In this document: one piece after another, positions 24,960 through 35,256 of the stretch | How the letters are laid out: every line of letters starts with the position of its first letter | Numbering within the stretch: the first letter of the stretch is position 1 | DNA from: an uncultured bacterium | Lineage (GTDB): Bacteria; Bacillota; Clostridia; Lachnospirales; Lachnospiraceae | Reading direction: 5' to 3' | DNA length: 64,000 nt | Assembly: GCA_905215155.1 (NCBI GenBank) | Contig: CAJMPJ010000009.1 | Span: 27,900 to 91,899, forward strand | Position numbers and translations under genes: made by a program | The notes under the pieces: model-generated | What the model saw: only the letters and a program-made list of their open reading frames with translations | Database searches by the model: none | Told to the model about the DNA's origin: nothing

Positions 24960-27278
24960 CTATTCCTGGACAAATGCTTCCTTTATCACCTCTGGCATGT
25001 GCTTTACATAAACAATGGTAAGATTCCCGGTGATTTCATCGGAAAGCTCCAGAATATCCTTCCGGTTCTTATACGGAACCAGAACCTTTTCCACATGGGC
25101 CATACGGGCTGCCAGGATTTTTTCCTTTAAGCCGCCGATAGGAAGAACACGGCCTCTTAAAGTGATTTCTCCGGTCATTGCCAGCTTTGCATATACCTTA
25201 CGGTTGGTAACTGCAGACAGCATGGCCGTTGCCATGGTAATTCCTGCGGAAGGGCCATCCTTTGGTACGGCGCCCTCGGGAATGTGAAGATGAATATCAT
25301 GTTTTTCAAAATAGTCATCTTTTACCTGGTATTGCGGACAGACGGAACGGACATAGCTTAATGCGATACGGGCAGATTCTTTCATCACATCCCCCATCTG
25401 TCCGGTCAGCAAAAGATTTCCTTTGCCCGGCATGACATTGACCTCGATCTGAAGCGTGCTTCCGCCTACGCTTGTCCAGGCCAAACCTCTGACGATCCCG
25501 ACTTCATCGTCCTCATTCACATCTTCAAAGGTCACCTTTTCTTTGCCCAGATAGGCTTCAATGCCGGCTTCCGTAATTTCAATGACCTGGGACCGATCCT
25601 CTAAAAATTGTCTTGCAGCCTTTCTGTAAACAGCACCGATCCGCCGTTCTAAGGTACGGACGCCTGCTTCTCTTGTATAATTGTGAATGATCTTTTCAAG
25701 CGCTTTGTCGGTAATCGTGACCTGGCTTTCTTTCAGGCCGTTCTTTTCTCTCTGCTTTCTCACTAAGTAATTCTTTGCAATATGGAATTTTTCATTCTCC
25801 GTATAGCTGGTTACTTCAATTACTTCCATACGGTCCAGAAGAGGGCCCGGAATGGTAGAGGTAGTATTGGCCGTAGCGATAAATAAAACATTGGACAAAT
25901 CAATCGGAAGTTCTACATAATGATCTCTGAACTTAACATTCTGTTCACTGTCAAGAACTTCCAAAAGCGCGGAAGACGTATCTCCCTTGTAATCTCTGCT
26001 CACTTTGTCGATCTCATCCAAAAGCATTAAAGGATTGCTTACTCCTGCCTGTCTTAATGCTTCTGCAATTCTTCCCGGCATGGCACCTACATAGGTTTTC
26101 CGGTGTCCTCTGATTTCCGCTTCATCCCGGACACCGCCCAGGCTGATCCTCACATATTCCTTATTCAAGGCTTTTGCCACAGAGCGGGCAATGGAGGTTT
26201 TTCCGGTTCCGGGAGGTCCTACAAGGCAGATAATCGGGCTTGAACCTTTTTTGGTCAGCACACGGACCGCAAGATATTCTAAAATCCGCTCTTTTACCTT
26301 GGAAAGGCCGTAGTGGTCTTCCTCTAAGACTTTCTCCGCATGAGCAATGCTGTTGTTGTCCTTTGATACTTTTTTCCACGGAAGGTCCAGGACTGTCTCC
26401 AAGTACATACGGACCACATTGGCTTCCTGGCTTCCTCCGGGCATTGATTTAAAACGCTCGATCTCTTTATGGATCTTGTCCTTAATCTCTTTGTCCGCTT
26501 TTAAAGCCTTTAACCGTTTGCTGTATTCATCCGCATCGGAAAGAGGATTGTCCTCTCCCAGTTCCTCCCGGATTACCTTTAACTGTTCTCTTAAAATATA
26601 ATCTTTTTGATTCTTATCAATCCGTTCTTTTACAGTGGACTGCAATTCCCGTTTGATCTTTGTGACTTCAATTTCCGTCAGAAGATGTTTCATCACCAAG
26701 GCATATCTGTCTTCCACCATTACACTATCAAGCACCTGCTGGCGTATGAGATAGTCCCAGGGCAGCTGCACTGCAATCTGGTCCAAAAGTTCTCCTAAAT
26801 CTGTGAGAACCAAAAGCCCCGGAATCACTTCTTTTGCAATTCTCGGATTTTCTTTTCCGTATTCGGAAAGCTTGTCCCGAACGATCTGCATCATCGCCTG
26901 TCTCGTAATATCATCGAGCAGCTCCTCATATTCCGGCGCTTGGTCTATTTCCCCTACCAGCATTGGTTCTTCGCTTTCGAGGGCAAGAAGTTCCACCCTC
27001 TTAAGCCCTTCCACCATAACACGAATTACATTGCCAGGCATCTTTACCAGCTGTTTGATAAGGGCCACCGTGCCCATATGATGTAAATCTTCAAAAGCAG
27101 GGTCAGCCTCATCCGGATTCTTCTGAGTAACCAGACATACCTTCTGATCTCCCACCATTGCTTTTTCCACCGCTGCAACGGATTTAGTCCGGCTGATATC
27201 AAAATGTAACATCATCTTGGGAAGAACAGTCATGCCGCGCAGGGCAATAACTGGCATCGTGATTGTCTTATCCACCAT
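24960..27278 (-). CDS. lon: ATP-dependent protease Lon
   Basis: Hexameric AAA+ protease degrading damaged and regulatory proteins. N-terminal LON substrate domain (about 5-190), coiled coil, AAA+ module with Walker A GPPGTGKTSIARSVA and LLDEIDKV, then the protease domain with the Ser-Lys dyad (PKDGPSAGITMA and the later Lys in GGLKEK). Length is 772 aa from ATG 27278, which has AAAGGAG 8 nt upstream; a longer frame runs to 27347 but would start inside the clpX-lon terminator region. A terminator hairpin upstream suggests lower or regulated expression relative to clpX. Confidence 0.96.
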   Translation of the reverse strand: MVDKTITMPVIALRGMTVLPKMMLHFDISRTKSVAAVEKAMVGDQKVCLVTQKNPDEADPAFEDLHHMGTVALIKQLVKMPGNVIRVMVEGLKRVELLALESEEPMLVGEIDQAPEYEELLDDITRQAMMQIVRDKLSEYGKENPRIAKEVIPGLLVLTDLGELLDQIAVQLPWDYLIRQQVLDSVMVEDRYALVMKHLLTEIEVTKIKRELQSTVKERIDKNQKDYILREQLKVIREELGEDNPLSDADEYSKRLKALKADKEIKDKIHKEIERFKSMPGGSQEANVVRMYLETVLDLPWKKVSKDNNSIAHAEKVLEEDHYGLSKVKERILEYLAVRVLTKKGSSPIICLVGPPGTGKTSIARSVAKALNKEYVRISLGGVRDEAEIRGHRKTYVGAMPGRIAEALRQAGVSNPLMLLDEIDKVSRDYKGDTSSALLEVLDSEQNVKFRDHYVELPIDLSNVLFIATANTTSTIPGPLLDRMEVIEVTSYTENEKFHIAKNYLVRKQREKNGLKESQVTITDKALEKIIHNYTREAGVRTLERRIGAVYRKAARQFLEDRSQVIEITEAGIEAYLGKEKVTFEDVNEDDEVGIVRGLAWTSVGGSTLQIEVNVMPGKGNLLLTGQMGDVMKESARIALSYVRSVCPQYQVKDDYFEKHDIHLHIPEGAVPKDGPSAGITMATAMLSAVTNRKVYAKLAMTGEITLRGRVLPIGGLKEKILAARMAHVEKVLVPYKNRKDILELSDEITGNLTIVYVKHMPEVIKEAFVQE

Positions 27279-27297
27279 TGTGTTCTCTCCTTTGCAT

Positions 27298-27337
27298 TCA
27301 AAAAGGTGTTGCAGCAGTTTTCTCGCTGTAACACCTT
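27298..27337 (-). terminator. Terminator/attenuator between clpX and lon
   Basis: Stem AAGGTGTT.CAGC with GCTG.AACACCTT (27303-27337), then U5 on the minus strand, 19 nt after the clpX stop. Only about 20 nt remain to the lon start, leaving no room for a new promoter, so lon must be read through this element or come from a promoter inside clpX. Confidence 0.8.
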
Positions 27338-27355
27338 CCCGACTCATGCAGGGAT

Positions 27356-28657
27356 CTATGCGATCTCGCCTGTTTTATCTTTTCTTAACTTTTGGGCCAG
27401 CGACTTTCTGGGAACTGCCGTATCCCGGAAAACGAGTTCTGGCTCACCTGTCTTATCTACAACTTCTTTGGTAATCCTGCAGATTCCAATATTGCTGTCG
27501 GAAGGAACTTCGTACATCAATTCCATCATAACACTTTCCATAATGGAGCGAAGCCCTCTGGCACCAGTCTTTCTCTCAACTGCCAATTCTGCAATCCGCT
27601 CAATGGCTTCCTTGGTCAGCTCAAGTTTTACATCGTCAAGCTCAAACAATTTCTGATACTGTTTCACCAGAGCATTCTTTGGCTCGGTCAGGATCTGCAC
27701 CAGTGCATCACGGTCCAGAAGTTCCAGTGATACGGTAATCGGCACACGGCCGATAAATTCCGGTATCAGTCCGAATTTTACCAGATCCTGAGGAAGTGCT
27801 TTCCTTAACAGATCGTCAATATCTGTCTTGTTCTTATCGACAATTTCCGCATTAAAACCGATGGAACCGGCACTCAAGCGGCTTTCAATTATTTTCTCCA
27901 GTCCATCAAAGGCACCGCCGCAGATGAACAGGATATTGGTGGTATTAATCTGTAAAAGCTCCTGATGGGGATGCTTTCTTCCTCCCTGAGGAGGAACGCT
28001 TGCAACCGTACCCTCCAGGATCTTTAAAAGAGCCTGCTGAACGCCTTCACCGGAAACGTCTCTGGTTATGGATACATTTTCCGATTTTTTGGTGATCTTA
28101 TCGATCTCATCTATATAGATAATTCCATATTCTGCTCTGCTTATATCATAATCGGCAGACTGGATCAGTTTCAAAAGAATGTTCTCAACATCCTCGCCTA
28201 CGTAGCCAGCTTCTGTCAGAGCAGTGGCATCTGCAATGGCAAAAGGAACGTTTAATACCTTGGCAAGGGTCTGCGCAAGGTAAGTTTTACCGGAGCCGGT
28301 AGGTCCTAACATCAGAATATTGCTCTTTTGCACATCCACATCCATCTTTGTTCTGGAAGTGATTCTCTTATAGTGGTTATAAACTGCTACAGACAATACC
28401 TTTTTTGCGTTGTCCTGACCAATGACATAACTGTCCAGAAATTCTTTGATTTCCTTTGGTTTCATCAAATTGATATCGCTGAAATCAGGTCCTTCTGCTT
28501 CATGATTGTCAAATTCTTCCTCTAATATCTCTGCGCATAAATCAATACATTCGTCACAGATGTAAACATTATTGGAACCGGCAATCAACTTTTTTACCTG
28601 ATCCTGGGTTTTCCCGCAAAAAGAGCATCGGATCTTCTCGTCTGTTCTGACCGGCAT
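27356..28657 (-). CDS. clpX: ATP-dependent Clp protease ATP-binding subunit ClpX
   Basis: AAA+ unfoldase that feeds substrates to ClpP. N-terminal zinc-binding domain with CSFC and CDEC pairs (about 10-37), Walker [16 protein letters not shown], pore loop GYVG, Walker [11 protein letters not shown], sensor and C-terminal small domain; 433 aa. ATG 28657 sits 7 nt after GAGG; a GTG two codons earlier is the alternative. A 7-bp hairpin (GGGTGTA/TATACCC) lies in the 89-nt gap after clpP. Part of the tig-clpP-clpX-lon-engB block. Confidence 0.96.
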   Translation of the reverse strand: MPVRTDEKIRCSFCGKTQDQVKKLIAGSNNVYICDECIDLCAEILEEEFDNHEAEGPDFSDINLMKPKEIKEFLDSYVIGQDNAKKVLSVAVYNHYKRITSRTKMDVDVQKSNILMLGPTGSGKTYLAQTLAKVLNVPFAIADATALTEAGYVGEDVENILLKLIQSADYDISRAEYGIIYIDEIDKITKKSENVSITRDVSGEGVQQALLKILEGTVASVPPQGGRKHPHQELLQINTTNILFICGGAFDGLEKIIESRLSAGSIGFNAEIVDKNKTDIDDLLRKALPQDLVKFGLIPEFIGRVPITVSLELLDRDALVQILTEPKNALVKQYQKLFELDDVKLELTKEAIERIAELAVERKTGARGLRSIMESVMMELMYEVPSDSNIGICRITKEVVDKTGEPELVFRDTAVPRKSLAQKLRKDKTGEIA

Positions 28658-28746
28658 ATACACACCTCATTCTTTCCTGCTTAATCGCTCATGCTTTCGG
28701 GTATAGAGGTACACCCAAAAGGTATTTCCTACAATAATATAAGTGT

Positions 28747-29334
28747 TTAATGATTATGGCTGTAAATGATATCATCTATCAGGCCATAGGCTTTCGCTTC
28801 TTCCGCATTCATATAATTGTCACGCTCGGTATCACGTTCAATCACCTCATACGGCTGGCCTGTGTTTGCAGCCAGAATATCGTTCAAACGCTTCTTTATC
28901 TTCAGAATATTCTCAGCCACGATCCTGATCTCTGTTGCCTGCCCTTTTGCTCCGCCTGAAGGCTGATGGATCATAACCTCTGCATTCGGGAGAGCAAACC
29001 TCTTGCCTTTCGCTCCTCCAGCCAGTAAAAATGCTCCCATGCTGGCTGCCATTCCCATACAAACCGTTGAAACATCGCACTTAATGTAGTTCATGGTATC
29101 ATAAATTGCCATACCGGCGGTAACAGAACCGCCAGGGCTGTTAATATAAAGGTTAATATCCTTATTGGGATCTTCTGCCTCTAAGAATAACAGCTGAGCT
29201 ACAACAAGACTTGCAGATACATCAGATACTTCTTCTCCGAGGAAAATAATCCTCTCCTTAAGAAGTCTGGAATAAATATCGTAAGAACGTTCACCCTTAC
29301 TGGTTGATTCAATGACATAAGGTACTAAACTCAT
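28747..29334 (-). CDS. clpP: ATP-dependent Clp protease proteolytic subunit ClpP
   Basis: Serine protease forming the tetradecameric chamber used with ClpX or ClpC. The catalytic triad is visible: Ser in [11 protein letters not shown] (about 98), His in MIHQPSGG (about 123), Asp in RDTERDNYM (about 172). Length is 195 aa from ATG 29334, which has GGAGG 7 nt upstream; the frame stays open for 17 more codons upstream without a better site. The N-terminus [20 protein letters not shown] is the normal one. Confidence 0.96.
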   Translation of the reverse strand: MSLVPYVIESTSKGERSYDIYSRLLKERIIFLGEEVSDVSASLVVAQLLFLEAEDPNKDINLYINSPGGSVTAGMAIYDTMNYIKCDVSTVCMGMAASMGAFLLAGGAKGKRFALPNAEVMIHQPSGGAKGQATEIRIVAENILKIKKRLNDILAANTGQPYEVIERDTERDNYMNAEEAKAYGLIDDIIYSHNH

Positions 29335-29366
29335 TTGTCTTCCTCCTGTCTGTTTTCTTTTCAAAG

Positions 29367-29405
29367 CCGAATAGACTCCGGACAAAATGCCAGGAATCTA
29401 CTCGG
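29367..29405 (-). other. Intercistronic stem-loop between tig and clpP
   Basis: Long stem CCGAGTAGA.TCC with GGA.TCTATTCGG (one G-U) starting 10 nt after the tig stop, without a U-tract. Probably sets the tig/clpP mRNA ratio by processing or pausing. Confidence 0.6.
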
Positions 29406-29415
29406 TTAAAACTAC

Positions 29416-30702
29416 TTAAACTAATTTTGCTTCTGCAACAAGAAAATCTACCGCTTCCTGAACTGCAAGATCTTCCTTCATCTGCTCGATGCCTTTATCG
29501 CCAAGAGCTTCTCTGATCTGGGCTGCTTCCATCTTATATGCTTCTGCCATTGAAGCGATTTCCTTCTCAACGGCTTCCTCTGTTACGGTGATGTTCTCTG
29601 CCTTAACAACTGCTTCTAATACCAGTCTTGTCTGGATTCTCTTGATTGCCTGCGGCTTCATCTGCTCCTTTAAGGATTCAATGGTCATACCGGTAAACTT
29701 CATGTACTGGTCAAGAGAAAGCCCCTGGCTCTGCATTCTTCTTGCATAGTCATTGACCATGTTATTCACCTGGCTTTCGATCATCGGCTCAGGAATCTCC
29801 ATGGTAGCGTTTTCTACGGCTTTTTCCACGACATGATCTTCATTCTCCGTTGCCGCAGCTTTTTCTTTCTGCTCTGCAAGCTTCTCTTTAATATCTTTTT
29901 TGTACTCTTCCAGAGTCTCAAATTCAGAAACTTCACTTGCAAACTCATCGTTTAATTCCGGAAGCTCTTTCTTCTTGATTTCCTTCACGGTAACCTTGAA
30001 CATTGCCGGCTTGCCAGCTAAATCAGTTGCATGGTATTCATTCGGGAATGTAACGTTGACTTCGCACTCTTCCCCGATTTTCTTGCCGATCAGCTGTTCT
30101 TCAAAGGTATCAATGAAGGAGTGGGAACCGATGGTAAGAGGATAATCCTCGCCCTTTCCGCCTTCAAATGTCTTTCCGTCTACAAAGCCTTCAAAGTCAA
30201 TCACTGTCTGGTCACCGTCTTCTACCGCTCTGTCTTCTACAGTCACCAGTCTGGAATTCTGCTCCTGGATCTTCTTTAATTCTGCTTCAATATCTTCATC
30301 TGTCACTTCTGCAGATGCCTTGGTCACTTCAATGCCCTTATATTCGCCTAAGGTCACTTCCGGTTTTACGGCAACAGTAGCTGTGTAGATTAAATTTTTC
30401 CCTTTTTCTACCTGTATAACACTAATTTCCGGTCTTGAAACGATATCAAGTCCGCTTTCCTCTGCTGCATCTCCATATGTTGCATCAAGAGCTTCATTGA
30501 CTGCATCCTCGTATAAAATGCCAGCTCCATACATCTTTTCAATCATGGCCTGAGGAGCTTTCCCTTTTCTGAAACCTGGGATATTGAATCTGCCCTTATT
30601 CTTATTGTAAGCCGCAGTAAGAGCCTTATCAAATTCCTCAGCCGGCACCTCTACCGTCAGCTTTGCCATGTTCTTTTCCAATTTTTCTACTTGTAAACTC
30701 AT
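29416..30702 (-). CDS. tig: Trigger factor (ribosome-associated chaperone, prolyl isomerase)
   Basis: Binds nascent chains at the ribosome exit. N-terminal ribosome-binding domain with the signature GFRKGKAP (about 43-50), FKBP-type isomerase domain (about 160-245, EDGDQTVIDFEGFVDGKTFEGG), and a long helical C-terminal chaperone domain. Length is 428 aa from ATG 30702, which has AAGGAGG 9 nt upstream; the longer frame has no ribosome-binding site. It opens the protein-quality block. Confidence 0.96.
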   Translation of the reverse strand: MSLQVEKLEKNMAKLTVEVPAEEFDKALTAAYNKNKGRFNIPGFRKGKAPQAMIEKMYGAGILYEDAVNEALDATYGDAAEESGLDIVSRPEISVIQVEKGKNLIYTATVAVKPEVTLGEYKGIEVTKASAEVTDEDIEAELKKIQEQNSRLVTVEDRAVEDGDQTVIDFEGFVDGKTFEGGKGEDYPLTIGSHSFIDTFEEQLIGKKIGEECEVNVTFPNEYHATDLAGKPAMFKVTVKEIKKKELPELNDEFASEVSEFETLEEYKKDIKEKLAEQKEKAAATENEDHVVEKAVENATMEIPEPMIESQVNNMVNDYARRMQSQGLSLDQYMKFTGMTIESLKEQMKPQAIKRIQTRLVLEAVVKAENITVTEEAVEKEIASMAEAYKMEAAQIREALGDKGIEQMKEDLAVQEAVDFLVAEAKLV

Positions 30703-30768
30703 TAATGGGTTCCTCCTTGAAATATATGTGAACCGCCATACCGACAGGGCGTTACACTTCAAGTTAGC

Positions 30769-30777
30769 ATTATAACA
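30769..30777 (-). promoter_or_regulatory. Extended -10 promoter of tig
   Basis: TGTTATAAT with a perfect TATAAT (30769-30774); no good -35 at 17-18 nt. It lies 67 nt before the tig start. No CtsR-type heptad repeat was seen nearby. Confidence 0.5.
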
Positions 30778-30812
30778 TACTCGTCCCGTAAATTCCAGTA
30801 TTATTTACGATT

Positions 30813-33791
30813 TTATCGGGTTTTTCCTGAAAACTCCTGCATTTTCTTCACGATATATGGGTCCAGCGGACGGATCTCCATCTGAGGTCTCGCAATATAA
30901 TATCCCTGAAATAAATAAACGCCGCAATCCATAAGAAATTCAAGTTCTTCCGCCGTCTCTACCCCCTCCGCCAAAACACGGATATGATTCTTTTCGGCAA
31001 AGTTTAAAAGATTTTTCAAAATAATCTGGCGGTTCGGGTCCTCATGTATGCGGCGGATCAGGCTCATATCCATTTTTACGATGTCCGGTTTCATGTGAAG
31101 GAGTATGCTCTCACTGTTATATCCGGTCCCGAAATCATCAATTGCAGTCAGCCCACCCCACTGTCTTGCCATGTCGATTTTGCACTGCATGAAATTCTGG
31201 CTTGCCGGCTCCCCTTCCGTCATCTCGATGACGATTCTGGAAAGCAGCTGTCCATATTGTTCCTCCAGCTCTTTCTGGCCTTCTTTTGTCAGACAGACAC
31301 TGGCAATGGAATTGATAAACAGCTTCTCATCCCGTCCAAGCTGTCCGGCTTCCTCCTCTGCCTTTGCCGCTCTAAGCCCGGCAAACCAGGTAAGGATCTC
31401 CATCTGCGGAAGCTTGGCCTGGGCCCTGGTAAGATTCAGTACTTCACTGATGCCCTTTATATTCATGAATTCCGGTCTCATCAAAAGCTCATATCCGTAA
31501 ACCGCTCCTTCCCTGGTGGCGATAGGCTGAAAGGCAAAGCGAACCTCTTTTCTATCCAGCATCCGGTTCAGCTCCTCACTTCCGGTCAGCATATAGGAAT
31601 TATGGGTGTGCTCAGTGATATCAAACTCCTTTACCACTCCTTTTACGCTGTGCTTGACCATATACATGGCAAAATCCGCATAATTAAACAGCGTATCAAA
31701 GTCCCTGGCATCATCCGGATACCAGGACAGTCCTCCCGATACCCGGATGGGGAACTCATAGCCGCCCTTCATATTGAGCGTAAACTCTCTGATATACTTC
31801 ATGAAATCCCGAACGGCCTTACGGATTTCTTCTTTTTCTTTTCCTTTTAAAAATACAACAAATTCATCTCCGGAATACCTGGAGATGATTCCTCCGCTCT
31901 CCATAAACTTTTTCAGACAATTGGCAAAGAGAACGATGTAACGGTCTCCTTCATCATGGCCATAGGTATCATTTATGTATTTTAAATTATCCAAATCCCA
32001 CATGATGACTGCGGCGCACTCATTCGTGATGCGTTTTATGGCTGCCTGGGTCTGTTCTCTGAAGGCTCTGCGGTTATAGATCTCAGTCAAAAGATCATAG
32101 TTTCGTTCCCGCTCCAGCTTTTCCTTTTCTTCCACATTGGCGGTCACATCCGTACACACCCCCATAACGGTTCCCTTTTGGGACTCATCAAGAGTAATTT
32201 CGATCCATCGTTTCCCTTCCGGCGTTTGGATACATCGCAAAATACGCTCCCCTTTTTCTTCGATACGGCCAAAGGTCTGTTCCTGAAATGCTTTGAATTC
32301 ATCTGTCTGCAGATAGCAGAAGGGTCCGCCTATGGTGCCCCAGCCAAGCATTTCAAACAGGGATTTGCTGCAAAATACCCGGTCCTTCCCGGCCTCGTAT
32401 TCAAACACCCCCACAAGCACATTGGCATGTTCTAAAATCCCGGACATTTTTAAGGATGTCCTTTCGGCATTCCGGTTGAGCAGTTCAATGGTTTCTGTCA
32501 ATTCATCAATTTCCCTCACATACACCCGTTCCAGGGAAATCCCTATGCTTCCGGATTTCTTCCCAAGCTCTGCGCCCAGCCTGCGGATCGGCTCCGTAAC
32601 GATTCTGCCGATCATATAAGCGCCCAGAAGGCTGAAAACAAGAGGAACTAGCATGGAGCTTAAAAGCATGCGCCTGACCGCATTATAGAACGCCAGGAGG
32701 TCCTTCTGACGTGCCATACCCACAAGCACCCATTCTTCCTCGCTAAAAGGCCCGCCGGTTCCATAGACCTCCAGATTTTCCATAGCCGCGTACCATTTGG
32801 TGCCATCCGGGGAGGTCAAAGAACTGATATTTTCTTTTTCATTGTCTATGTAATCAAGGGAGCCGCTTTTATTAAAATACTGGTCAAAAAGGGTTCCGGA
32901 ATCCGCCACAGGAATCATCGAACCGGTGCCCTTTTTTCGTATCCCCAAAACCCAGCACTCGTCAAAACTGCTGCTGATCTGTACTTCCCCAAGAATCTGT
33001 TCCAGCTGATTGACCGACATCTCCAGACCATAAACGCCTGCTACCGTTCCATCTTTTAAGATGATCGGAACGGAATAGGTAATCACAGGTATATCGTTTG
33101 GGCTTAACCGGAAAGGCGGGCTTAAATAGGCATATTCCATGGTATCCTCAGGAATTGCTTTCCTTTGGATGGCTGCCAAATAGGGCAGCTTATAAAATTT
33201 TGCAGCACCCTTTTCCCCGTTGTCAAAAAACCCCAGCTGCCAGAAGGAGTCCAGGGGAATATGGTATTTTTCAGCCAGAGACGGCAGTCCCCGTTCCATT
33301 AACAGGGAGGAATTGTCATTTAGATATCCTCCTGGATTGGAGTTGCGGATATAGAATCCGGCTTTCATATCCTCCGGACCATTGGCCGCGGCCGGTCCGT
33401 TTAAATACATAAAAGCTCCGGTGGCATAGCTCAAATGCAGCATTTCTATGGATTTTTCCATAATGGTATCAACAATTTCCCTGTTTAATACATAGTCCTT
33501 GTAAATATCCTTCGGTTCGTGGCCATCATTTTCGAGAATCTGCTGAATTTCCCCAGACATGAATCGAGAATTATTGAGCATGACGATCCAATGGTGTATG
33601 GTTTCCTTTTCCAGCCTCAGCTTTGTATTTTCCGTATTCTTGGTCAGAACGTTTAGTTCATTATTCTTTAATTTGACGGAAACTCCGCCAAAGAAAACAG
33701 TTCCGGCAATCACTGCCGCCTGCAGCACCAATAGAATGAATAATGGTCCGAGCAGCCGGGTGCGAATGGATTCACTTCTCTTCTTTTTCAT
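30813..33791 (-). CDS. Membrane c-di-GMP enzyme: dCache-HAMP-PAS-GGDEF-EAL
   Basis: Probable sensor that makes and/or breaks cyclic di-GMP; 992 aa. Membrane segment at about 13-33, a large extracellular dCache-like sensor (about 35-370), second membrane segment (about 375-397), HAMP, a PAS-like part (about 450-560), GGDEF domain (about 575-735) with YSGDEF, and EAL domain (about 745-985). EAL residues look complete: GYELLMRP (Leu replaces the Ala of EAL), FINS, IEMTE, DDFGTGYN, VKMD, AEGVET, FQGYYIARP. It starts 3 nt after a solute-binding lipoprotein gene, so that protein may deliver the signal. Net activity cannot be read from sequence. Confidence 0.88.
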   Translation of the reverse strand: MKKKRSESIRTRLLGPLFILLVLQAAVIAGTVFFGGVSVKLKNNELNVLTKNTENTKLRLEKETIHHWIVMLNNSRFMSGEIQQILENDGHEPKDIYKDYVLNREIVDTIMEKSIEMLHLSYATGAFMYLNGPAAANGPEDMKAGFYIRNSNPGGYLNDNSSLLMERGLPSLAEKYHIPLDSFWQLGFFDNGEKGAAKFYKLPYLAAIQRKAIPEDTMEYAYLSPPFRLSPNDIPVITYSVPIILKDGTVAGVYGLEMSVNQLEQILGEVQISSSFDECWVLGIRKKGTGSMIPVADSGTLFDQYFNKSGSLDYIDNEKENISSLTSPDGTKWYAAMENLEVYGTGGPFSEEEWVLVGMARQKDLLAFYNAVRRMLLSSMLVPLVFSLLGAYMIGRIVTEPIRRLGAELGKKSGSIGISLERVYVREIDELTETIELLNRNAERTSLKMSGILEHANVLVGVFEYEAGKDRVFCSKSLFEMLGWGTIGGPFCYLQTDEFKAFQEQTFGRIEEKGERILRCIQTPEGKRWIEITLDESQKGTVMGVCTDVTANVEEKEKLERERNYDLLTEIYNRRAFREQTQAAIKRITNECAAVIMWDLDNLKYINDTYGHDEGDRYIVLFANCLKKFMESGGIISRYSGDEFVVFLKGKEKEEIRKAVRDFMKYIREFTLNMKGGYEFPIRVSGGLSWYPDDARDFDTLFNYADFAMYMVKHSVKGVVKEFDITEHTHNSYMLTGSEELNRMLDRKEVRFAFQPIATREGAVYGYELLMRPEFMNIKGISEVLNLTRAQAKLPQMEILTWFAGLRAAKAEEEAGQLGRDEKLFINSIASVCLTKEGQKELEEQYGQLLSRIVIEMTEGEPASQNFMQCKIDMARQWGGLTAIDDFGTGYNSESILLHMKPDIVKMDMSLIRRIHEDPNRQIILKNLLNFAEKNHIRVLAEGVETAEELEFLMDCGVYLFQGYYIARPQMEIRPLDPYIVKKMQEFSGKTR

Positions 33792-33794
33792 AAC

Positions 33795-35240
33795 TTATTC
33801 TCCGACGATCGCTTCCAGCTTCCCCCTTGTTTCCTCATACCAGGTATTAAAATTATCATCTGTCAAGAAATCAGCAAGTGCGTGTTCTCTTGCGGTTCCC
33901 TGTTCCATAAGTTTTTTTACCTTTTCATAATCTTCCCTGGCTTTCCCGCTCATGGAGGTCTGCAGTATTTTTCTGGCACGGTCTCCTCCCTCAAACGGCC
34001 TGGGCGTGTAGAGCAGGTATTTATTGGCGGTGTCGAGCCCAATGAGGAGATTTTGTGAGACAGGACTGTTTTCTCCTGTTTCTTTCAATAGCGGCTTCAG
34101 TACTGCTTCACTGCCTGATACTTTTTTTACGGGAAGATACCCGGAACCTATGGAAAATTCCACATTACGTTCCACGCTGGTAAACCATTTCAAAAAGACC
34201 GTGGCAGCATATTCTCTTGTCTGGTCCGAACGAAAGACCATCATACCGGCCCCCTGCTGCACCGCAAAGGGAATGGTTCCTTCAAAGTTTGGAAGGGGGT
34301 AAAGCTTGCTTTTTATAGCATAGCTGGTTCCGTCCTCCAAGGTCACAGAGGACGGAAAGTATGAGATTCCGCTGGTTGCTCCGACGTATGCTGCCAGCTT
34401 CCCTGTCTTTACATCATCACTTCTGAATTTACCGTAGGAACCGAAATATCCGTTTACATACGGAACATAATAGTTGTCCCACAGTTTCCGCATGACGTTC
34501 TTATCGAAATCCAGAGTTGTCCTTCCCCCTTCTGTGCGAAATATCTCATGTCCCAGCTGCATACTTCCCACAAGCATATAATTGGCAAAGGCGTCTCTTC
34601 CAAAGAACGCTTTTCCATCATCCGGTGTCTCTGTCAGGCTGTCCGTCCAGTGATAGTATTCACCTGCCACACGGGTAATTCCTTCCCAGGTCGCAAAAGC
34701 GGCATCTGTCTCTCCGGTGGCCTTTGAAAATTCTTCCCAGTCCGTTTGGTTTACTGCAAGAATTTCCGTTGATTTGGCAATGGGAAACACCTTGATGGCT
34801 TCCTTTCCGCCTATTTTGCCTTCTTCTATATAAGCATCCACATATTCAGAAATTTCCTCCGGAGTCAGATACGGACGCAAATCGGCAGCAAGGCCCTTCT
34901 GGTCGATCTCATACACGTTATCTGCATAGGCGGAAAATAAATCCGGCAACGGTTCAGATCCGGTTTTATGGTCAATGCTGTCTTTGATCTGACTGCTCAA
35001 TTCATCAACACTGCCTTTATTAAGCGCTTTTACAAAGATCCCCTGTTCTCTCCCCTCAGTTTCATTAAAGGACTGTACCAGGCTGTCGAACGCTTCCTTT
35101 TGCACCCCGTTATAGTAATGCCAGATGGTAATGCTTATGGGATCTTTCTTGGATAACCCATAAGGGTTTTTCGTTTGGCAGCCCATTAAAAAGCCTAAGG
35201 AAGCAATCGCCGCAAGTGGTATGATCCATCTTTTTTTCAT
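33795..35240 (-). CDS. Extracellular solute-binding lipoprotein, family 1
   Basis: Sugar-type ABC solute-binding protein, 481 aa from ATG 35240 (AGGAG 5 nt upstream; a longer frame overlaps the preceding gene). Lipobox FLMGC with Cys 21. The mature part has the family 1 pattern: SITIWHYYNGVQKEAFDSLV, ADNVYEIDQKGLAADLRPYL, and a C-terminal TVFLKWFTSVERNVEF. No permease or ATPase gene is next to it. The neighbour is a dCache-GGDEF-EAL gene 3 nt downstream, so a sensory role is as likely as transport. Confidence 0.85.
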   Translation of the reverse strand: MKKRWIIPLAAIASLGFLMGCQTKNPYGLSKKDPISITIWHYYNGVQKEAFDSLVQSFNETEGREQGIFVKALNKGSVDELSSQIKDSIDHKTGSEPLPDLFSAYADNVYEIDQKGLAADLRPYLTPEEISEYVDAYIEEGKIGGKEAIKVFPIAKSTEILAVNQTDWEEFSKATGETDAAFATWEGITRVAGEYYHWTDSLTETPDDGKAFFGRDAFANYMLVGSMQLGHEIFRTEGGRTTLDFDKNVMRKLWDNYYVPYVNGYFGSYGKFRSDDVKTGKLAAYVGATSGISYFPSSVTLEDGTSYAIKSKLYPLPNFEGTIPFAVQQGAGMMVFRSDQTREYAATVFLKWFTSVERNVEFSIGSGYLPVKKVSGSEAVLKPLLKETGENSPVSQNLLIGLDTANKYLLYTPRPFEGGDRARKILQTSMSGKAREDYEKVKKLMEQGTAREHALADFLTDDNFNTWYEETRGKLEAIVGE

Positions 35241-35256
35241 GCTTTCTCCTGTCCTG

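Noticed and set aside
31044-31850. 268-codon plus-strand frame opposite the EAL/GGDEF domains
   Set aside because: The minus strand carries intact conserved motifs over the same bases; the antisense product resembles no family.
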